From a virus, in the IMG/VR virus record IMGVR_UViG_3300003322_000724, positions 1 to 39,708 of that record: 39,708 nucleotides of DNA; one strand, 5' to 3'. Under the pieces are notes generated by a model. That model was not told the origin of the DNA. It did not search any database and saw only the letters and a program-made list of their open reading frames with translations. Positions within the stretch are counted from its first letter, which is position 1; the number at the start of each line of letters is the position of its first letter. Of the stretch, positions 8,278-15,102 are shown in pieces. Position numbers and translations under genes: made by a program.

Positions 8278-8521
8278 TCGCAACGATTGCCTTTACAAAT
8301 TCACTGTTTTCTTGGGTAAAGTAGTATTTTTCTTCTCCGATTTCTATGACATCAACACCCCATCCTTTAACAAAGATTTTGTTTCCTGGTTTAGCATGTT
8401 TTACGTCTTCGCCAACTGCGATAACTTCTCCCATTTCAAGGAAAGCGTCAATCTGCATGAGAGGCATATTTTCCTTTTCCGGCCTGAAATATATGTTATT
8501 GAGTATTGGTTGTATCTTCAT
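8270..8521 (-). CDS. groES: Co-chaperonin GroES-like, 83 aa
   Basis: A short GroES-type protein: an N-terminal strand MKIQPILNNIYFRPEKE (compare the bacterial opening MKI.PL.DRV.V...), a short mobile-loop region, GEVIAVGEDV then KPGNKIFVKGWGVDVIEIGEEKYYFTQENSEFVKAIV, matching the roof and barrel strands of GroES. At 83 residues it is shorter than the usual ~95, and the mobile loop (around residues 18-26, with MPLMQIDAF) seems reduced. It caps the phage GroEL. It overlaps the upstream membrane-protein gene and the downstream 76-aa gene. Confidence 0.85.
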   Translation of the reverse strand: MKIQPILNNIYFRPEKENMPLMQIDAFLEMGEVIAVGEDVKHAKPGNKIFVKGWGVDVIEIGEEKYYFTQENSEFVKAIVANE

Positions 8522-8699
8522 TGAGTATTTTCTTTATTTTTTCGTGTTCTGATTCTATGTCGAGGAAATCACCATGCTCTTGAAAATAAGTAGCGTGTGT
8601 TCTTTCGATGACTTTATCAACTGTAGGAGCGACTTTCTTGTTTATAATGGATAGAAATATGGCTATGAGTAAGCCGATAATGATTCCTAAATACAACAT
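8496..8699 (-). CDS. Single-pass membrane protein, 67 aa
   Basis: An N-terminal membrane segment (residues 3-19, LYLGIIIGLLIAIFLSI) is followed by a charged cytoplasmic or periplasmic helix. The end overlaps the GroES start by about 26 nt in another frame. The operon position is second after the promoter at 8.89 kb. Could be a spanin- or holin-like accessory, but there is no direct support. Confidence 0.65.
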   Translation of the reverse strand: MLYLGIIIGLLIAIFLSIINKKVAPTVDKVIERTHATYFQEHGDFLDIESEHEKIKKILNEDTTNTQ

Positions 8700-8881
8700 T
8701 ATTTTTCTTCTTCTTTAGTTTCTTTACTTTCTTCTGTGGTCAAAGGAATAGGGGTTATCATGCTGTTGATCTTGATAAGAAGTTGTGCAACAGTAACAGA
8801 ATCTGCGCCGCTAATAGGTGCTTTACCAATCAAAACTGCGATATTTTTAAGCTCTTCGTTTGTAAATTGTTTGTTTTGCAT
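8699..8881 (-). CDS. Hypothetical protein, first gene of the chaperonin operon, 60 aa
   Basis: A small acidic-tailed protein starting MQNKQFTNEELKNIAVLIGK and ending in a Glu/Lys run. Its ATG lies 9 nt after a strong -10 box, so the transcript would carry almost no leader. Its stop abuts the next start. No family recognised. Confidence 0.65.
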   Translation of the reverse strand: MQNKQFTNEELKNIAVLIGKAPISGADSVTVAQLLIKINSMITPIPLTTEESKETKEEEK

Positions 8882-8890
8882 ATGTTTTTT

Positions 8891-8919
8891 ATTATACTAT
8901 TTTACTGTTAATTTGACAA
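8891..8919 (-). promoter_or_regulatory. Sigma70-type promoter of the chaperonin/packaging/head operon
   Basis: On the minus strand TTGTCA (8919-8914), a 17-bp spacer, then TATAAT (8896-8891). The -10 box is 9 nt from the ATG at 8881, so a transcript starting about 7 nt downstream would have a 2-3 nt leader. It overlaps the end of the 97-aa gene upstream. Confidence 0.7.
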
Positions 8920-9201
8920 CTTATCTTCATGTAATTTTATGTATAAATCTGCCACTGCTTCCTCTTTTGTTTGTCCATAACCTGAGATCATTACTTTCCA
9001 TCCGCATTCTTCACACGGATATGAAATTGCGCTCCACGGAGAATCATTAGTGTGTTTCATTTTTGTCAGTTCTTGAAATCTATCTCCACATGCTTCTATG
9101 AGTTCTGAGAGAGTGGGAAAATAGGATTCGTCCATTGTTTCCCAAGTTTCTTTATTGAATCCTATCTCTTTTAGTTTTTTAGCTGTTTCGTGTGTAATCA
9201 T
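8908..9201 (-). CDS. Conserved phage hypothetical protein, 97 aa
   Basis: It starts MITHETAKKLKEIGFNKETW and contains FPTLSELIEACG, a pattern familiar from phage proteins of about 90-120 residues (start ...A..LK..GF..., then PTLSELIEACG). A C-x2-C pair (PCEECGW) suggests metal binding. Function unknown. Its ATG overlaps the upstream stop as ATGA. Confidence 0.7.
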   Translation of the reverse strand: MITHETAKKLKEIGFNKETWETMDESYFPTLSELIEACGDRFQELTKMKHTNDSPWSAISYPCEECGWKVMISGYGQTKEEAVADLYIKLHEDKLSN

Positions 9202-9338
9202 TTTATTTCAGTTATTTTAACTTTAATTATCATTTCCGTCTTTTTATCGATCTTTACATCATCATCCTCGTATATCTCATACACTGAGAGTTTGGGATTC
9301 TTTTTCTTTACTATTGCGTAAGCTGTGAGTGGTTTCAT
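9198..9338 (-). CDS. Hypothetical protein, 46 aa
   Basis: A small Lys-rich ORF starting MKPLTAYAIVKKKNPKLSVY with an acidic centre (YEDDDVKID) and a beta-like end. It overlaps the next gene by 4 nt (ATGA). No family recognised. Confidence 0.6.
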   Translation of the reverse strand: MKPLTAYAIVKKKNPKLSVYEIYEDDDVKIDKKTEMIIKVKITEIK

Positions 9339-9342
9339 ATTA

Positions 9343-9486
9343 TTAGAATTTTACATGTCTATTACACCGATCGCAAATCATAGTATTACCATTCATACGT
9401 ACTGGTTTATGCTTGAATATCTTACAAATGAGGGTTTTGAAGTAATACCAGATTATTTTTGATTTTAACTTTCTTATTGTCTTCAT
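9343..9486 (-). CDS. DUF1660-like small protein, 47 aa
   Basis: A basic 47-residue protein with ICKIFKHKP in the middle and ICDRCNRHVKF at the end. The C-x3-(F/L)-x-HK ... C-x2-C arrangement resembles the small prophage proteins of the DUF1660 type, probably a minimal zinc finger. Two further relatives occur at 15103-15231 and 15718-15876. Function unknown. Confidence 0.55.
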   Translation of the reverse strand: MKTIRKLKSKIIWYYFKTLICKIFKHKPVRMNGNTMICDRCNRHVKF

Positions 9487-9490
9487 ATAT

Positions 9491-9790
9491 TTATTCTTGA
9501 TTTATCGCTTTGATAAGGTCATCAAGAGCGTCTTGATATGTACAAACTGCTATACCTTTTTTAAGACAATTTTCTTCTGCCTTCTTCATTCTCTCCGCTA
9601 TCCCAATGATTCTTGAGCGTTCCTCTAAGAGAAGAGCTCGCATGAAAGACTTGATCGTTTCTCCTCTTAAAGTGAGGCGTAAATCTTTAGTAATTAAGTC
9701 TTCATGTCTAACCCTGTAATCATTAACAGGTAATTCAAACATTAACTTATCAAATTTTTCTTCCCAATCTTCTTTTTTAGGCATAGTCAT
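9491..9790 (-). CDS. Hypothetical protein of a duplicated phage family, 99 aa
   Basis: It starts MTMPKKEDWEEKFDKLMFEL. The signature LLEERSRIIGIAERM is shared with the protein at 14777-15097 (LLEERSRIVGILEKH), and both share the MTMPKKED start, so they are paralogues. Ends with a helix DALDDLIKAINQE. Longer in-frame starts overlap the previous gene and are rejected. Function unknown. Confidence 0.6.
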   Translation of the reverse strand: MTMPKKEDWEEKFDKLMFELPVNDYRVRHEDLITKDLRLTLRGETIKSFMRALLLEERSRIIGIAERMKKAEENCLKKGIAVCTYQDALDDLIKAINQE

Positions 9791-9795
9791 GGGGG

Positions 9796-10080
9796 TTAGA
9801 TATTTGCTTCTGGTAAATTTTCGACCCATTTATTGGTTTTCATGAAAAACTTTATCTCAAAATTAAGTTTTCTTCCTTCGTCACCATCCATTTGTTGTTC
9901 AATAAAATCTTCTAGTTCGTTCAATTTCATTATGAATCCAGAGACACCTAGCTCTTTTTTCATTTTGCTTGGAAAAGTGACACTAGCACATATCACCTTT
10001 TCTTTTAACCGTTCTTTTTCAGATTCTTTTTCTTTTTGCTTCTGTTCCTCGATTTCTCGAAGTTCGTCTATTGTTGGCAT
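9796..10080 (-). CDS. Hypothetical protein with charged N-terminal helix, 94 aa
   Basis: Residues 5-30 form a strongly charged Glu/Lys helix (a likely coiled coil), followed by a mixed alpha/beta half with FPSKMKKELGVSGF. It follows directly on the 51-aa gene at 10082. No family recognised. Confidence 0.6.
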   Translation of the reverse strand: MPTIDELREIEEQKQKEKESEKERLKEKVICASVTFPSKMKKELGVSGFIMKLNELEDFIEQQMDGDEGRKLNFEIKFFMKTNKWVENLPEANI

Positions 10081-10081
10081 A

Positions 10082-10237
10082 TTATTTATCTTCTGTTAGT
10101 TTATTTTTTTCATTCCACTCTTCATCAAGATACTTAATAATTGAAATAACTACAGCATTTACATTATCTGGTCGCTGACCGAGTTCATTGACTATTTCAT
10201 ATATCCTTTCTCTTGGTCTTTTTATTTCTCTAGTCAT
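10082..10237 (-). CDS. Hypothetical protein, 51 aa
   Basis: A small ORF starting MTREIKRPRERIYEIVNELG, helical, ending NKLTEDK. The last codons and downstream bases resemble the end of the gene at 15233-15721 (ELTEDK), another sign of duplication within this early block. No family recognised. Confidence 0.6.
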   Translation of the reverse strand: MTREIKRPRERIYEIVNELGQRPDNVNAVVISIIKYLDEEWNEKNKLTEDK

Positions 10238-10242
10238 TTGTT

Positions 10243-10626
10243 TTATTCTTTAGTGAGGGAGGAGATTTGTATTTTCTTTACACTAAAGTTAGATTTAGTC
10301 CAGTCTATTTTGTCTCCACAAATACGTTCTACTTCTTCCCAAGCTTTTTTCTCTGTGCAAAAATGCTGCCGAAGTTGAATAGATCCATTCATAATCACAT
10401 AATCACCTAATCCACTTTCGCGCATCTTTTTCGTAATGGTATATCCTAATCTAGCAATTACATCGCATGGCACTATTTCATAATAAATTTCTGGTACATC
10501 TTTACGCTGTTCTTCCAGTTCTTTTTCAGCATCTTTTTTGTGAAAATGAACAGATAAGATGGTGCAATCACCCCCAAAAACTCCTGTTATTGCGAAGCAT
10601 TTTTGTATCTTTTGTATTTTCCCCAT
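10243..10626 (-). CDS. Hypothetical protein, 127 aa
   Basis: It starts MGKIQKIQKCFAITGVFGGD, with a beta-rich N-terminal half and helical segment KKDAEKELEEQRKDVPEIYY. No catalytic motif visible. It lies in the run of accessory genes, 5 nt after its upstream neighbour. Confidence 0.6.
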   Translation of the reverse strand: MGKIQKIQKCFAITGVFGGDCTILSVHFHKKDAEKELEEQRKDVPEIYYEIVPCDVIARLGYTITKKMRESGLGDYVIMNGSIQLRQHFCTEKKAWEEVERICGDKIDWTKSNFSVKKIQISSLTKE

Positions 10627-10631
10627 ATGTT

Positions 10632-11174
10632 TTAATCGAGTTCTACTCCAAATGATTGAGCAACCTTGTAAATATTAACAATATCAACCGCATTTCCTTG
10701 TTCCACATTGTCATCAGTAGAAAGTATCTTTTTTAATATTTCCTCTATCACTTCTTTACGGACTTGGGAGGCGGTGCGTGCAATAGCTTCGTGAATGAAT
10801 GCAAGTAGATATTCTCTTGTGACAAGCGAACGACTACCATCTTCCCATTTTTGAAATAAGAGTATTGGTGGAGTGCTTGCATCATTATTTCCTTCAAAAG
10901 AAAATCCTCTATCAAAGGCAGCATCCACATCTGTGTGGGCAATAAGTTTTTTTCCTACACTGTCTGGTAATTCTCCGACTGATTTTTTATCTGTGTGATC
11001 TTTTGAAATATTTCCAGGGCTATTGCATCCTGAAAGTTCATTTATTGAAGCATCTATGCAGAACGAAGTATGTCCTTTTTCATTTAGATTACAGCAAGAG
11101 ATCCAACCTGATTTTTTACATGCATCACATTGCTTAGGATACTTCTTTTCTTCTTTTTTAGGGGGTTGGGGCAT
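10632..11174 (-). CDS. Cys-rich hypothetical protein, 180 aa
   Basis: It begins MPQPPKKEEKKYPKQC. The N-terminal third has several cysteines (CDAC, SCC, C...C) that could bind metal. Then comes HTDVDAAFDRGF, and a helical C-terminal half with TASQVRKEVIEE. A paralogue lies at 15233-15721 with the same PKKEEKK start, HTDVDA motif and TASQ/VRKE segment, so the family has been duplicated and diverged. Function unknown. Confidence 0.6.
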   Translation of the reverse strand: MPQPPKKEEKKYPKQCDACKKSGWISCCNLNEKGHTSFCIDASINELSGCNSPGNISKDHTDKKSVGELPDSVGKKLIAHTDVDAAFDRGFSFEGNNDASTPPILLFQKWEDGSRSLVTREYLLAFIHEAIARTASQVRKEVIEEILKKILSTDDNVEQGNAVDIVNIYKVAQSFGVELD

Positions 11175-11176
11175 GG

Positions 11177-11338
11177 TTATTTAATTTTTGATAATGTTGC
11201 AACTATCAAAACACGACACGTTTCTCCTATACTTTCATTATTTTCTTTGGCAATTTTTTTCACCGATTCATATTCATCAGTGGTAAGACGAACACCCGTC
11301 ATCTTCACTTTCGGTTTTCTTTCAAAATTTAGTTTCAT
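11177..11338 (-). CDS. Ribbon-helix-helix DNA-binding protein, 53 aa
   Basis: The sequence KVKMTGVRLTTDEYESVKK then IAKENNESIGETCRVLI fits the ribbon-helix-helix fold: a short strand, helix, turn and second helix, with the strand VKMTGVRL making base contacts. Such proteins act as dimers and are often autoregulators. Its operon promoter (11461-11489) contains a 14-bp palindrome, the likely target. It overlaps the 39-aa gene upstream as ATGA. Confidence 0.7.
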   Translation of the reverse strand: MKLNFERKPKVKMTGVRLTTDEYESVKKIAKENNESIGETCRVLIVATLSKIK

Positions 11339-11454
11339 TTGTAAAATTTATCTGCCCATTTTTTATTACGACCTTCATATTTCATTAATCCCATTCCTCG
11401 AACATATTTTTTACCTTCGAAAACTACATATGCTTTTAATTTTTCTCTGATCAT
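11335..11454 (-). CDS. Small basic protein, 39 aa
   Basis: A 39-residue ORF starting MIREKLKAYVVFEGKKYVRG, first gene behind the promoter at 11.46 kb. The ATG is only 6 nt from the -10 box, so the message should be leaderless. It overlaps the RHH gene by 4 nt. No family recognised. Confidence 0.6.
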   Translation of the reverse strand: MIREKLKAYVVFEGKKYVRGMGLMKYEGRNKKWADKFYK

Positions 11455-11460
11455 ATTAGA

Positions 11461-11489
11461 AGTATATCATATTTGAAATCAAATTGCAA
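11461..11489 (-). promoter_or_regulatory. Leaderless promoter with palindromic operator
   Basis: On the minus strand TTGCAA (11489-11484), 17-bp spacer, TATACT (11466-11461), then 6 nt to the ATG at 11454. The spacer contains the palindrome ATTTGAAATCAAAT (11471-11484; 6-bp arms), placed to block RNA polymerase. The RHH protein is the second gene of this operon, so autorepression is likely. Confidence 0.7.
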
Positions 11490-11491
11490 AT

Positions 11492-11794
11492 CTATTCTAT
11501 TTCTGATAACGCATCCTCAATACTTTTCCCTTCGATTAAGAGGTCGAGAAATACGTGCATTTTGTATTGCCAAGGATACAAATATACTCCACCAATAAGT
11601 GATTCATCTCCGTCAGCAGTATCAGCTGAATATATTTCCTTTTCTTCTCCCCACTCTCTCACTTTGCCTACCGTTTTCCATGCTGAAGGATCAAGGAGAT
11701 ATTTCTCAATATAAACATTCTTTTTTATACTCACATGAGTAGTATTCCATCCTCCCTTTATTGCGTCTTCGATGAATTTTTGTGTGTGGATCAT
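11492..11794 (-). CDS. Hypothetical protein, 100 aa
   Basis: It starts MIHTQKFIEDAIKGGW, has a mixed alpha/beta composition with SLIGGVYLYPWQYKMHVFLD, and ends in an acidic helix. The stop is within 40 nt of the promoter of the RHH operon. No family recognised. Confidence 0.6.
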   Translation of the reverse strand: MIHTQKFIEDAIKGGWNTTHVSIKKNVYIEKYLLDPSAWKTVGKVREWGEEKEIYSADTADGDESLIGGVYLYPWQYKMHVFLDLLIEGKSIEDALSEIE

Positions 11795-11795
11795 G

Positions 11796-12065
11796 TTATT
11801 CTATAAATAATTCATTATAAATCTCATCCATCGTATCTTCTGCTATCTTCTTTGATTCAAGATGTGTGATTCCGAATCCTCCTTTGAGCAGTCTAGCGGT
11901 TATATTTGGTACATACGGGTCATCATATTCAATGGCTTCTATACATAGTTCTCTTGCTTTCTTTCGTGCTCCTTTGAAGTCTTTCTTTTTACCGATATAT
12001 CCTACATTTTGTGGGCCATTTCCGTGTTTAGTTGCCCAATATATTTTAGACAATCTTTTCTTCAC
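11796..12065 (-). CDS. Hypothetical basic protein, 89 aa
   Basis: A GTG start at 12065 overlapping the preceding stop (GTGA) gives an 89-residue protein starting KKRLSKIYWATKHGNG after the initiator. The longer ATG start at 12104 overlaps the 43-aa gene in another frame and is less likely. The N-terminal half is basic, the C-terminal half acidic and helical. Function unknown. Confidence 0.55.
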   Translation of the reverse strand: MKKRLSKIYWATKHGNGPQNVGYIGKKKDFKGARKKARELCIEAIEYDDPYVPNITARLLKGGFGITHLESKKIAEDTMDEIYNELFIE

Positions 12066-12193
12066 TGTATTGCTTGCTTTAGTTCTTCTGCAAACTTGTC
12101 GCAATAATCTCCGTCATTTCCTCCCCACAACAGTGTATCATATCCACATTTAGAACATTCACTACCCGTAAAAAAGAATATGCCTGCGTTCAT
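12062..12193 (-). CDS. Hypothetical protein, 43 aa
   Basis: A 43-residue ORF starting MNAGIFFFTGSECSKCGYDT, with C-x2-C and a third Cys near residue 31 that could bind zinc. It overlaps the next gene as GTGA. No family recognised. Confidence 0.5.
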   Translation of the reverse strand: MNAGIFFFTGSECSKCGYDTLLWGGNDGDYCDKFAEELKQAIQ

Positions 12194-12209
12194 GACTAGT
12201 AACTATATT

Positions 12210-12386
12210 TTATTCAAAGCTGAGTTTAGTAATCAAGTCTTCGATTTGATTCTGACGTGAAGTCTCTCCTAGTCCACTATTCCGGCATTCGACCAATTCA
12301 TTATTGAGTATTTCTCGTGCAATAAGTAGTTCTTTTCTTGAAAGTGTCATTACTCTTTCGCCGTCAGTTATTTTAAAGGTATTCAT
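12210..12386 (-). CDS. Hypothetical protein, 58 aa
   Basis: It starts MNTFKITDGERVMTLSRKEL and is followed by helical segments ending in LITKLSFE. The layout resembles short phage proteins with a beta start and helical hairpin. Function unknown. Its upstream neighbour ends 1 nt before its start. Confidence 0.55.
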   Translation of the reverse strand: MNTFKITDGERVMTLSRKELLIAREILNNELVECRNSGLGETSRQNQIEDLITKLSFE

Positions 12387-12387
12387 A

Positions 12388-12510
12388 TCAAAATCTTTTT
12401 TCTTTTAAATCTTCAATGAGCAATTCTACTGTTGGTATGAAGCCTTCTTTCTTTTTTTCCTTGTTGTAATTTTCAAGAAACACTATAAGTAAATCATTAA
12501 AAGTCTCCAT
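12388..12510 (-). CDS. Hypothetical protein, 40 aa
   Basis: A 40-residue ORF starting METFNDLLIVFLENYNKEKK, amphipathic and charged. It ends immediately before the 58-aa gene and begins 1 nt after the membrane peptide gene. No family recognised. Confidence 0.5.
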   Translation of the reverse strand: METFNDLLIVFLENYNKEKKKEGFIPTVELLIEDLKEKRF

Positions 12511-12511
12511 A

Positions 12512-12601
12512 TTATTTAAGCATATTTATTGCTGATAGGACTGCTAGCAAGATTATCAAAACAATACATACCCACGCGACTGATTGTACTGGATTTTTCA
12601 T
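12512..12601 (-). CDS. Single-pass membrane micro-protein, 29 aa
   Basis: A 29-residue ORF with a continuous hydrophobic segment (about residues 7-26, SVAWVCIVLIILLAVLSAI) flanked by Lys at both ends. It is too short for a family call; membrane insertion is the only clear property. Confidence 0.5.
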   Translation of the reverse strand: MKNPVQSVAWVCIVLIILLAVLSAINMLK

Positions 12602-12602
12602 A

Positions 12603-12788
12603 TTATTTGTTCAAATGATTAAAGAGCACTATTTCAGCTTCTTCCTCCCCTGCATCAATTCCGAGATCAGTAAACTTATTCTCTAGCCATGATTCATATA
12701 CATTCTCAAAATTGTCTTTAATAACCATTGGATTTTCTTTCATAAAGAGTGCATGACAGAAATCTTGAGCATTTAGTACTTTTTCCAT
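12603..12788 (-). CDS. Hypothetical acidic protein, 61 aa
   Basis: It starts MEKVLNAQDFCHALFMKENP; the second half is strongly acidic (AGEEEAEIVLF). Its stop abuts the membrane micro-protein start. No family recognised. Confidence 0.55.
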   Translation of the reverse strand: MEKVLNAQDFCHALFMKENPMVIKDNFENVYESWLENKFTDLGIDAGEEEAEIVLFNHLNK

Positions 12789-12821
12789 AAGATGTTTGTA
12801 ATAGTGTCTTAGGTGTTTCTA

Positions 12822-13046
12822 TTACTTCTTAAGTATACTCTTTTTGTCCTTAATGTCCATACTCATATGTGGATAAGTTGCCCATAGGTGAGCCTGACTA
12901 GAAGTTACATTCCTATTGAGTTTTTTACCCATAATTTCAGCTATTTTACGGTAGGAATAGCCTTTTTCACGTAGTTTATAGGCAATAGAACGTTCTTTTT
13001 TGAACTTCTTTACCCAGATATATTTTCTTTTGTCGTCTTTTTTCAT
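12822..13046 (-). CDS. Helix-turn-helix protein, 74 aa
   Basis: A very basic protein with a probable helix-turn-helix at residues 20-50 (SIAYKLREKGYSYRKIAEIM, then turn and SSQAHLWA). The pattern 'REKGYSYRKIAEIMG' is typical of resolvase/transposase-type HTHs. It may be a regulator. Its gene overlaps the NinG-like gene by 4 nt. Confidence 0.6.
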   Translation of the reverse strand: MKKDDKRKYIWVKKFKKERSIAYKLREKGYSYRKIAEIMGKKLNRNVTSSQAHLWATYPHMSMDIKDKKSILKK

Positions 13047-13603
13047 ACTTTCATTTCTTTTAATTTTTCTGAGTAATATTTTATTCTCTGGACATATTCA
13101 ATCTCATCCCATTTAAATGAGCGTTTCATTCCTTGTAATCTCTCTATTTCTAGAAGAACATCTATACCATATTTTGTTATCATATTCACTCTCATCAGAA
13201 TCAGATGCCATCCATTACCTTTGAAATCTGCATTACACTGTGCACATTCACCATTAACATTAAATTCTGAGAAACATAGTTCAAGATCATTTCCTCCTGC
13301 CGGTGCAAAGTGTCCTGCTTGCAGTTCTGAATATGTTTTTCGTTCACCGCATGATATACATATTCCTTCATCTCTCTGACGAATGTATTGACTGAACACA
13401 GTCCAGAGCATTCCCTTTAGAATATCTGTCCTTGTTGGTTTCTTTGCAGTGCCCCAACGTGAGCATCGTATATTTGTAAGTTCGTATTGAGCAATGATTT
13501 GTTTACGAAGCTCGATCTTCTTTGCTCGCTGGGTTTTCTTTATCTTCTTCGATACTGGCTTTTTATTCCAATAATTCTTTGCTCGGAGTGGAGTTTTTTT
13601 CAT
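13043..13603 (-). CDS. NinG-like recombination nuclease, 186 aa
   Basis: A zinc-binding endonuclease-type protein of the lambda NinG family: basic N-terminus, the stretch LWTVFSQYIRQRD, C82-x2-C85 (ICISCG), QAGHFAPAGG with H98, then C120-x2-C123 (CAQCN), and the closing segment YGIDVLLEIE. NinG proteins work in RecF-type recombination and Holliday-junction processing; here it pairs logically with the ERF annealing protein at 16.2 kb. Length is within the family's usual range (~200 aa). Confidence 0.85.
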   Translation of the reverse strand: MKKTPLRAKNYWNKKPVSKKIKKTQRAKKIELRKQIIAQYELTNIRCSRWGTAKKPTRTDILKGMLWTVFSQYIRQRDEGICISCGERKTYSELQAGHFAPAGGNDLELCFSEFNVNGECAQCNADFKGNGWHLILMRVNMITKYGIDVLLEIERLQGMKRSFKWDEIEYVQRIKYYSEKLKEMKV

Positions 13604-13740
13604 TTTGCTAAAAAAATCATACTAAGAAATATGAATAATAGGCTTATAATAATTCCCCAGAATGAACTATGCAGAATAGCAGCCCAGAGAGACATCGAAA
13701 ATACTCCTATTGCAAACGAATGTTGACAAAAATATTTCAT
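13600..13740 (-). CDS. Membrane protein, 46 aa
   Basis: A small hydrophobic protein with one or two membrane segments (about residues 8-24 and 26-45). It overlaps the NinG-like gene start by 4 nt (ATGA). No family recognised. Confidence 0.55.
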   Translation of the reverse strand: MKYFCQHSFAIGVFSMSLWAAILHSSFWGIIISLLFIFLSMIFLAK

Positions 13741-13763
13741 ATTAATTGATTATTTTTTTATAT

Positions 13764-14105
13764 CTAAAATAATGTTTTCATTTTTAAATCTTCGGAATAT
13801 CCAGGAGAGTATCCTAATGAGATTTCATAATTCTGCTCTACTGATTCCTTTGTTCCGTCCTCTTCGCCGTAATCGCTTCCACGCAAATCTCTTCGTTCCT
13901 TAAGAATCATACGCCAATAGCGTGTCATACTTTCTGCGTCTGTCAATATTTCTGCAAAGTATTTTGGATCATGAGCAATTTTATTGTTACTTGAAAGGTG
14001 ATACTTCTCTTGGAGAATAGCAGCTATACCGGCAGTTTTATTACGTCTCTCACGGAAATTCTTATCATTTTCAAGTTTTTTTAGTACGACCTGTTTTATA
14101 TCCAT
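13764..14105 (-). CDS. Hypothetical protein, 113 aa
   Basis: The ATG at 14105 (MDIKQVVLKKLENDKNFRER) is chosen because the longer reading from 14204 has an odd Trp/Tyr/Cys-rich stretch that is the shadow of the membrane gene at 14108-14248. The chosen protein is charged and helical in the first half, with ESMTRYWRMILKERRDLRG, and Tyr/Gly-rich near the end. Function unknown. Confidence 0.6.
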   Translation of the reverse strand: MDIKQVVLKKLENDKNFRERRNKTAGIAAILQEKYHLSSNNKIAHDPKYFAEILTDAESMTRYWRMILKERRDLRGSDYGEEDGTKESVEQNYEISLGYSPGYSEDLKMKTLF

Positions 14106-14107
14106 AG

Positions 14108-14248
14108 CTATTTTTTGATTATATCTTTCCATCCAGTAATGAACATACATGCAAGAATACCAATAACGGTCCCAATTCCAATAAACGCACATGCTACACC
14201 ACACATAAAGAAAAATATATTAAGTTGTGTTCTGTTTAATTTAGGCAT
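14108..14248 (-). CDS. Membrane protein, 46 aa
   Basis: A small hydrophobic ORF starting MPKLNRTQLNIFFFMCGVAC with one long membrane stretch (about residues 11-38) and a basic tail. No family recognised. Confidence 0.5.
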   Translation of the reverse strand: MPKLNRTQLNIFFFMCGVACAFIGIGTVIGILACMFITGWKDIIKK

Positions 14249-14260
14249 CTTGTTTCATTT

Positions 14261-14593
14261 CTAATGCTGATTAAATTGTTCCGCTTCCGCGTTTCTGATA
14301 ATTGCCCTGAGACCGCCTATGAGGGCTTTGATTCGTTTGATCCGACTTTCGTACCAGTTGTGCTCAATCCCTTCTTCTGTGCGTTGCCATGCTTTGTCTG
14401 TAGAAGCATCTGACTTCTGTTCTTTTCTTAGAGCAAGCCACTGATGCGGGTGCAGTTTTTCAATATCAGATATTTTCGCCAGGTAAAATGAAAGTTCTCC
14501 CGATAGCGTGGCTATATATTCAGCGCATTGATGGGGATTAGAGATAAGTTCATTAGACCTCAGTTCTTGTTCGATTTTTTCTATTGTTTCCAT
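14261..14593 (-). CDS. Hypothetical helical protein, 110 aa
   Basis: Starts METIEKIEQELRSNELISNP; composed of helices with HPHQWLALRKEQKSDAS and a basic region RIKRIKALIGGLRAIIRN. No motif recognised. It lies 2 nt after its upstream neighbour. Confidence 0.6.
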   Translation of the reverse strand: METIEKIEQELRSNELISNPHQCAEYIATLSGELSFYLAKISDIEKLHPHQWLALRKEQKSDASTDKAWQRTEEGIEHNWYESRIKRIKALIGGLRAIIRNAEAEQFNQH

Positions 14594-14595
14594 AT

Positions 14596-14784
14596 TTATT
14601 CATCTGATTGAATTGCTGATAATTTGATTCCACAAAACGGACAATATGTTACTTCACTCGTATATTCTCCATTCCCGACATATAATTTGCCATCAATTTC
14701 CCAGCATCCTTCAATAGCGTGTCCAAACTCCCCCTTATATGCATTTGAAGAAATTACACAATAATGTTCGTTTTCTTTATTCAT
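14596..14784 (-). CDS. Small zinc-binding phage protein, 62 aa
   Basis: Ends with YCPFCGIKLSAIQ, a C-x2-C knuckle commonly found at the C-terminus of short phage proteins; a second possible ligand pair (H7, C9) lies near the N-terminus. Function unknown. Overlaps the upstream gene's stop by several nt. Confidence 0.6.
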   Translation of the reverse strand: MNKENEHYCVISSNAYKGEFGHAIEGCWEIDGKLYVGNGEYTSEVTYCPFCGIKLSAIQSDE

Positions 14785-15097
14785 CTGAATCTGTTGCTTT
14801 TATAAGGTCGATACATTCTCTGACGGTTGTTCTGAAAACTGCTTCTTCATTATCTTCATATGTATTTGTTCTACAATGCTTTTCTAAAATTCCGACGATT
14901 CTTGAGCGTTCTTCCAATAAGACAGAAGAAATGTATGATTGTATTTTTTCTAGGTCTATATCTGAATTTACAATTCTTATTTGTGGCAAAGTGCCTTTTC
15001 CAAGAACACCATCAATATAGTAAGTTTCGGCCTTTTGGAATTGTATACCTGCTTCTTCGAGCACCTTTTTCAAGTCTTCTTTTTTAGGCATGGTCAT
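14777..15097 (-). CDS. Hypothetical protein, paralogue of the 9491-9790 gene, 106 aa
   Basis: Begins MTMPKKEDLKKVLEEAGIQF and carries LLEERSRIVGILEKH, matching the paralogue at 9.5 kb in start and in this core motif. The leader bases upstream of the ATG are also similar. Function unknown. Confidence 0.6.
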   Translation of the reverse strand: MTMPKKEDLKKVLEEAGIQFQKAETYYIDGVLGKGTLPQIRIVNSDIDLEKIQSYISSVLLEERSRIVGILEKHCRTNTYEDNEEAVFRTTVRECIDLIKATDSDE

Positions 15098-15102
15098 GAG
15101 GA

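Noticed and set aside
14108-14204. Extension of the 113-aa gene to 14204 (Trp/Tyr/Cys-rich N-terminus)
   Set aside because: The extra residues are a frame-shifted copy of the 46-aa membrane gene; the ATG at 14105 is the sensible start.
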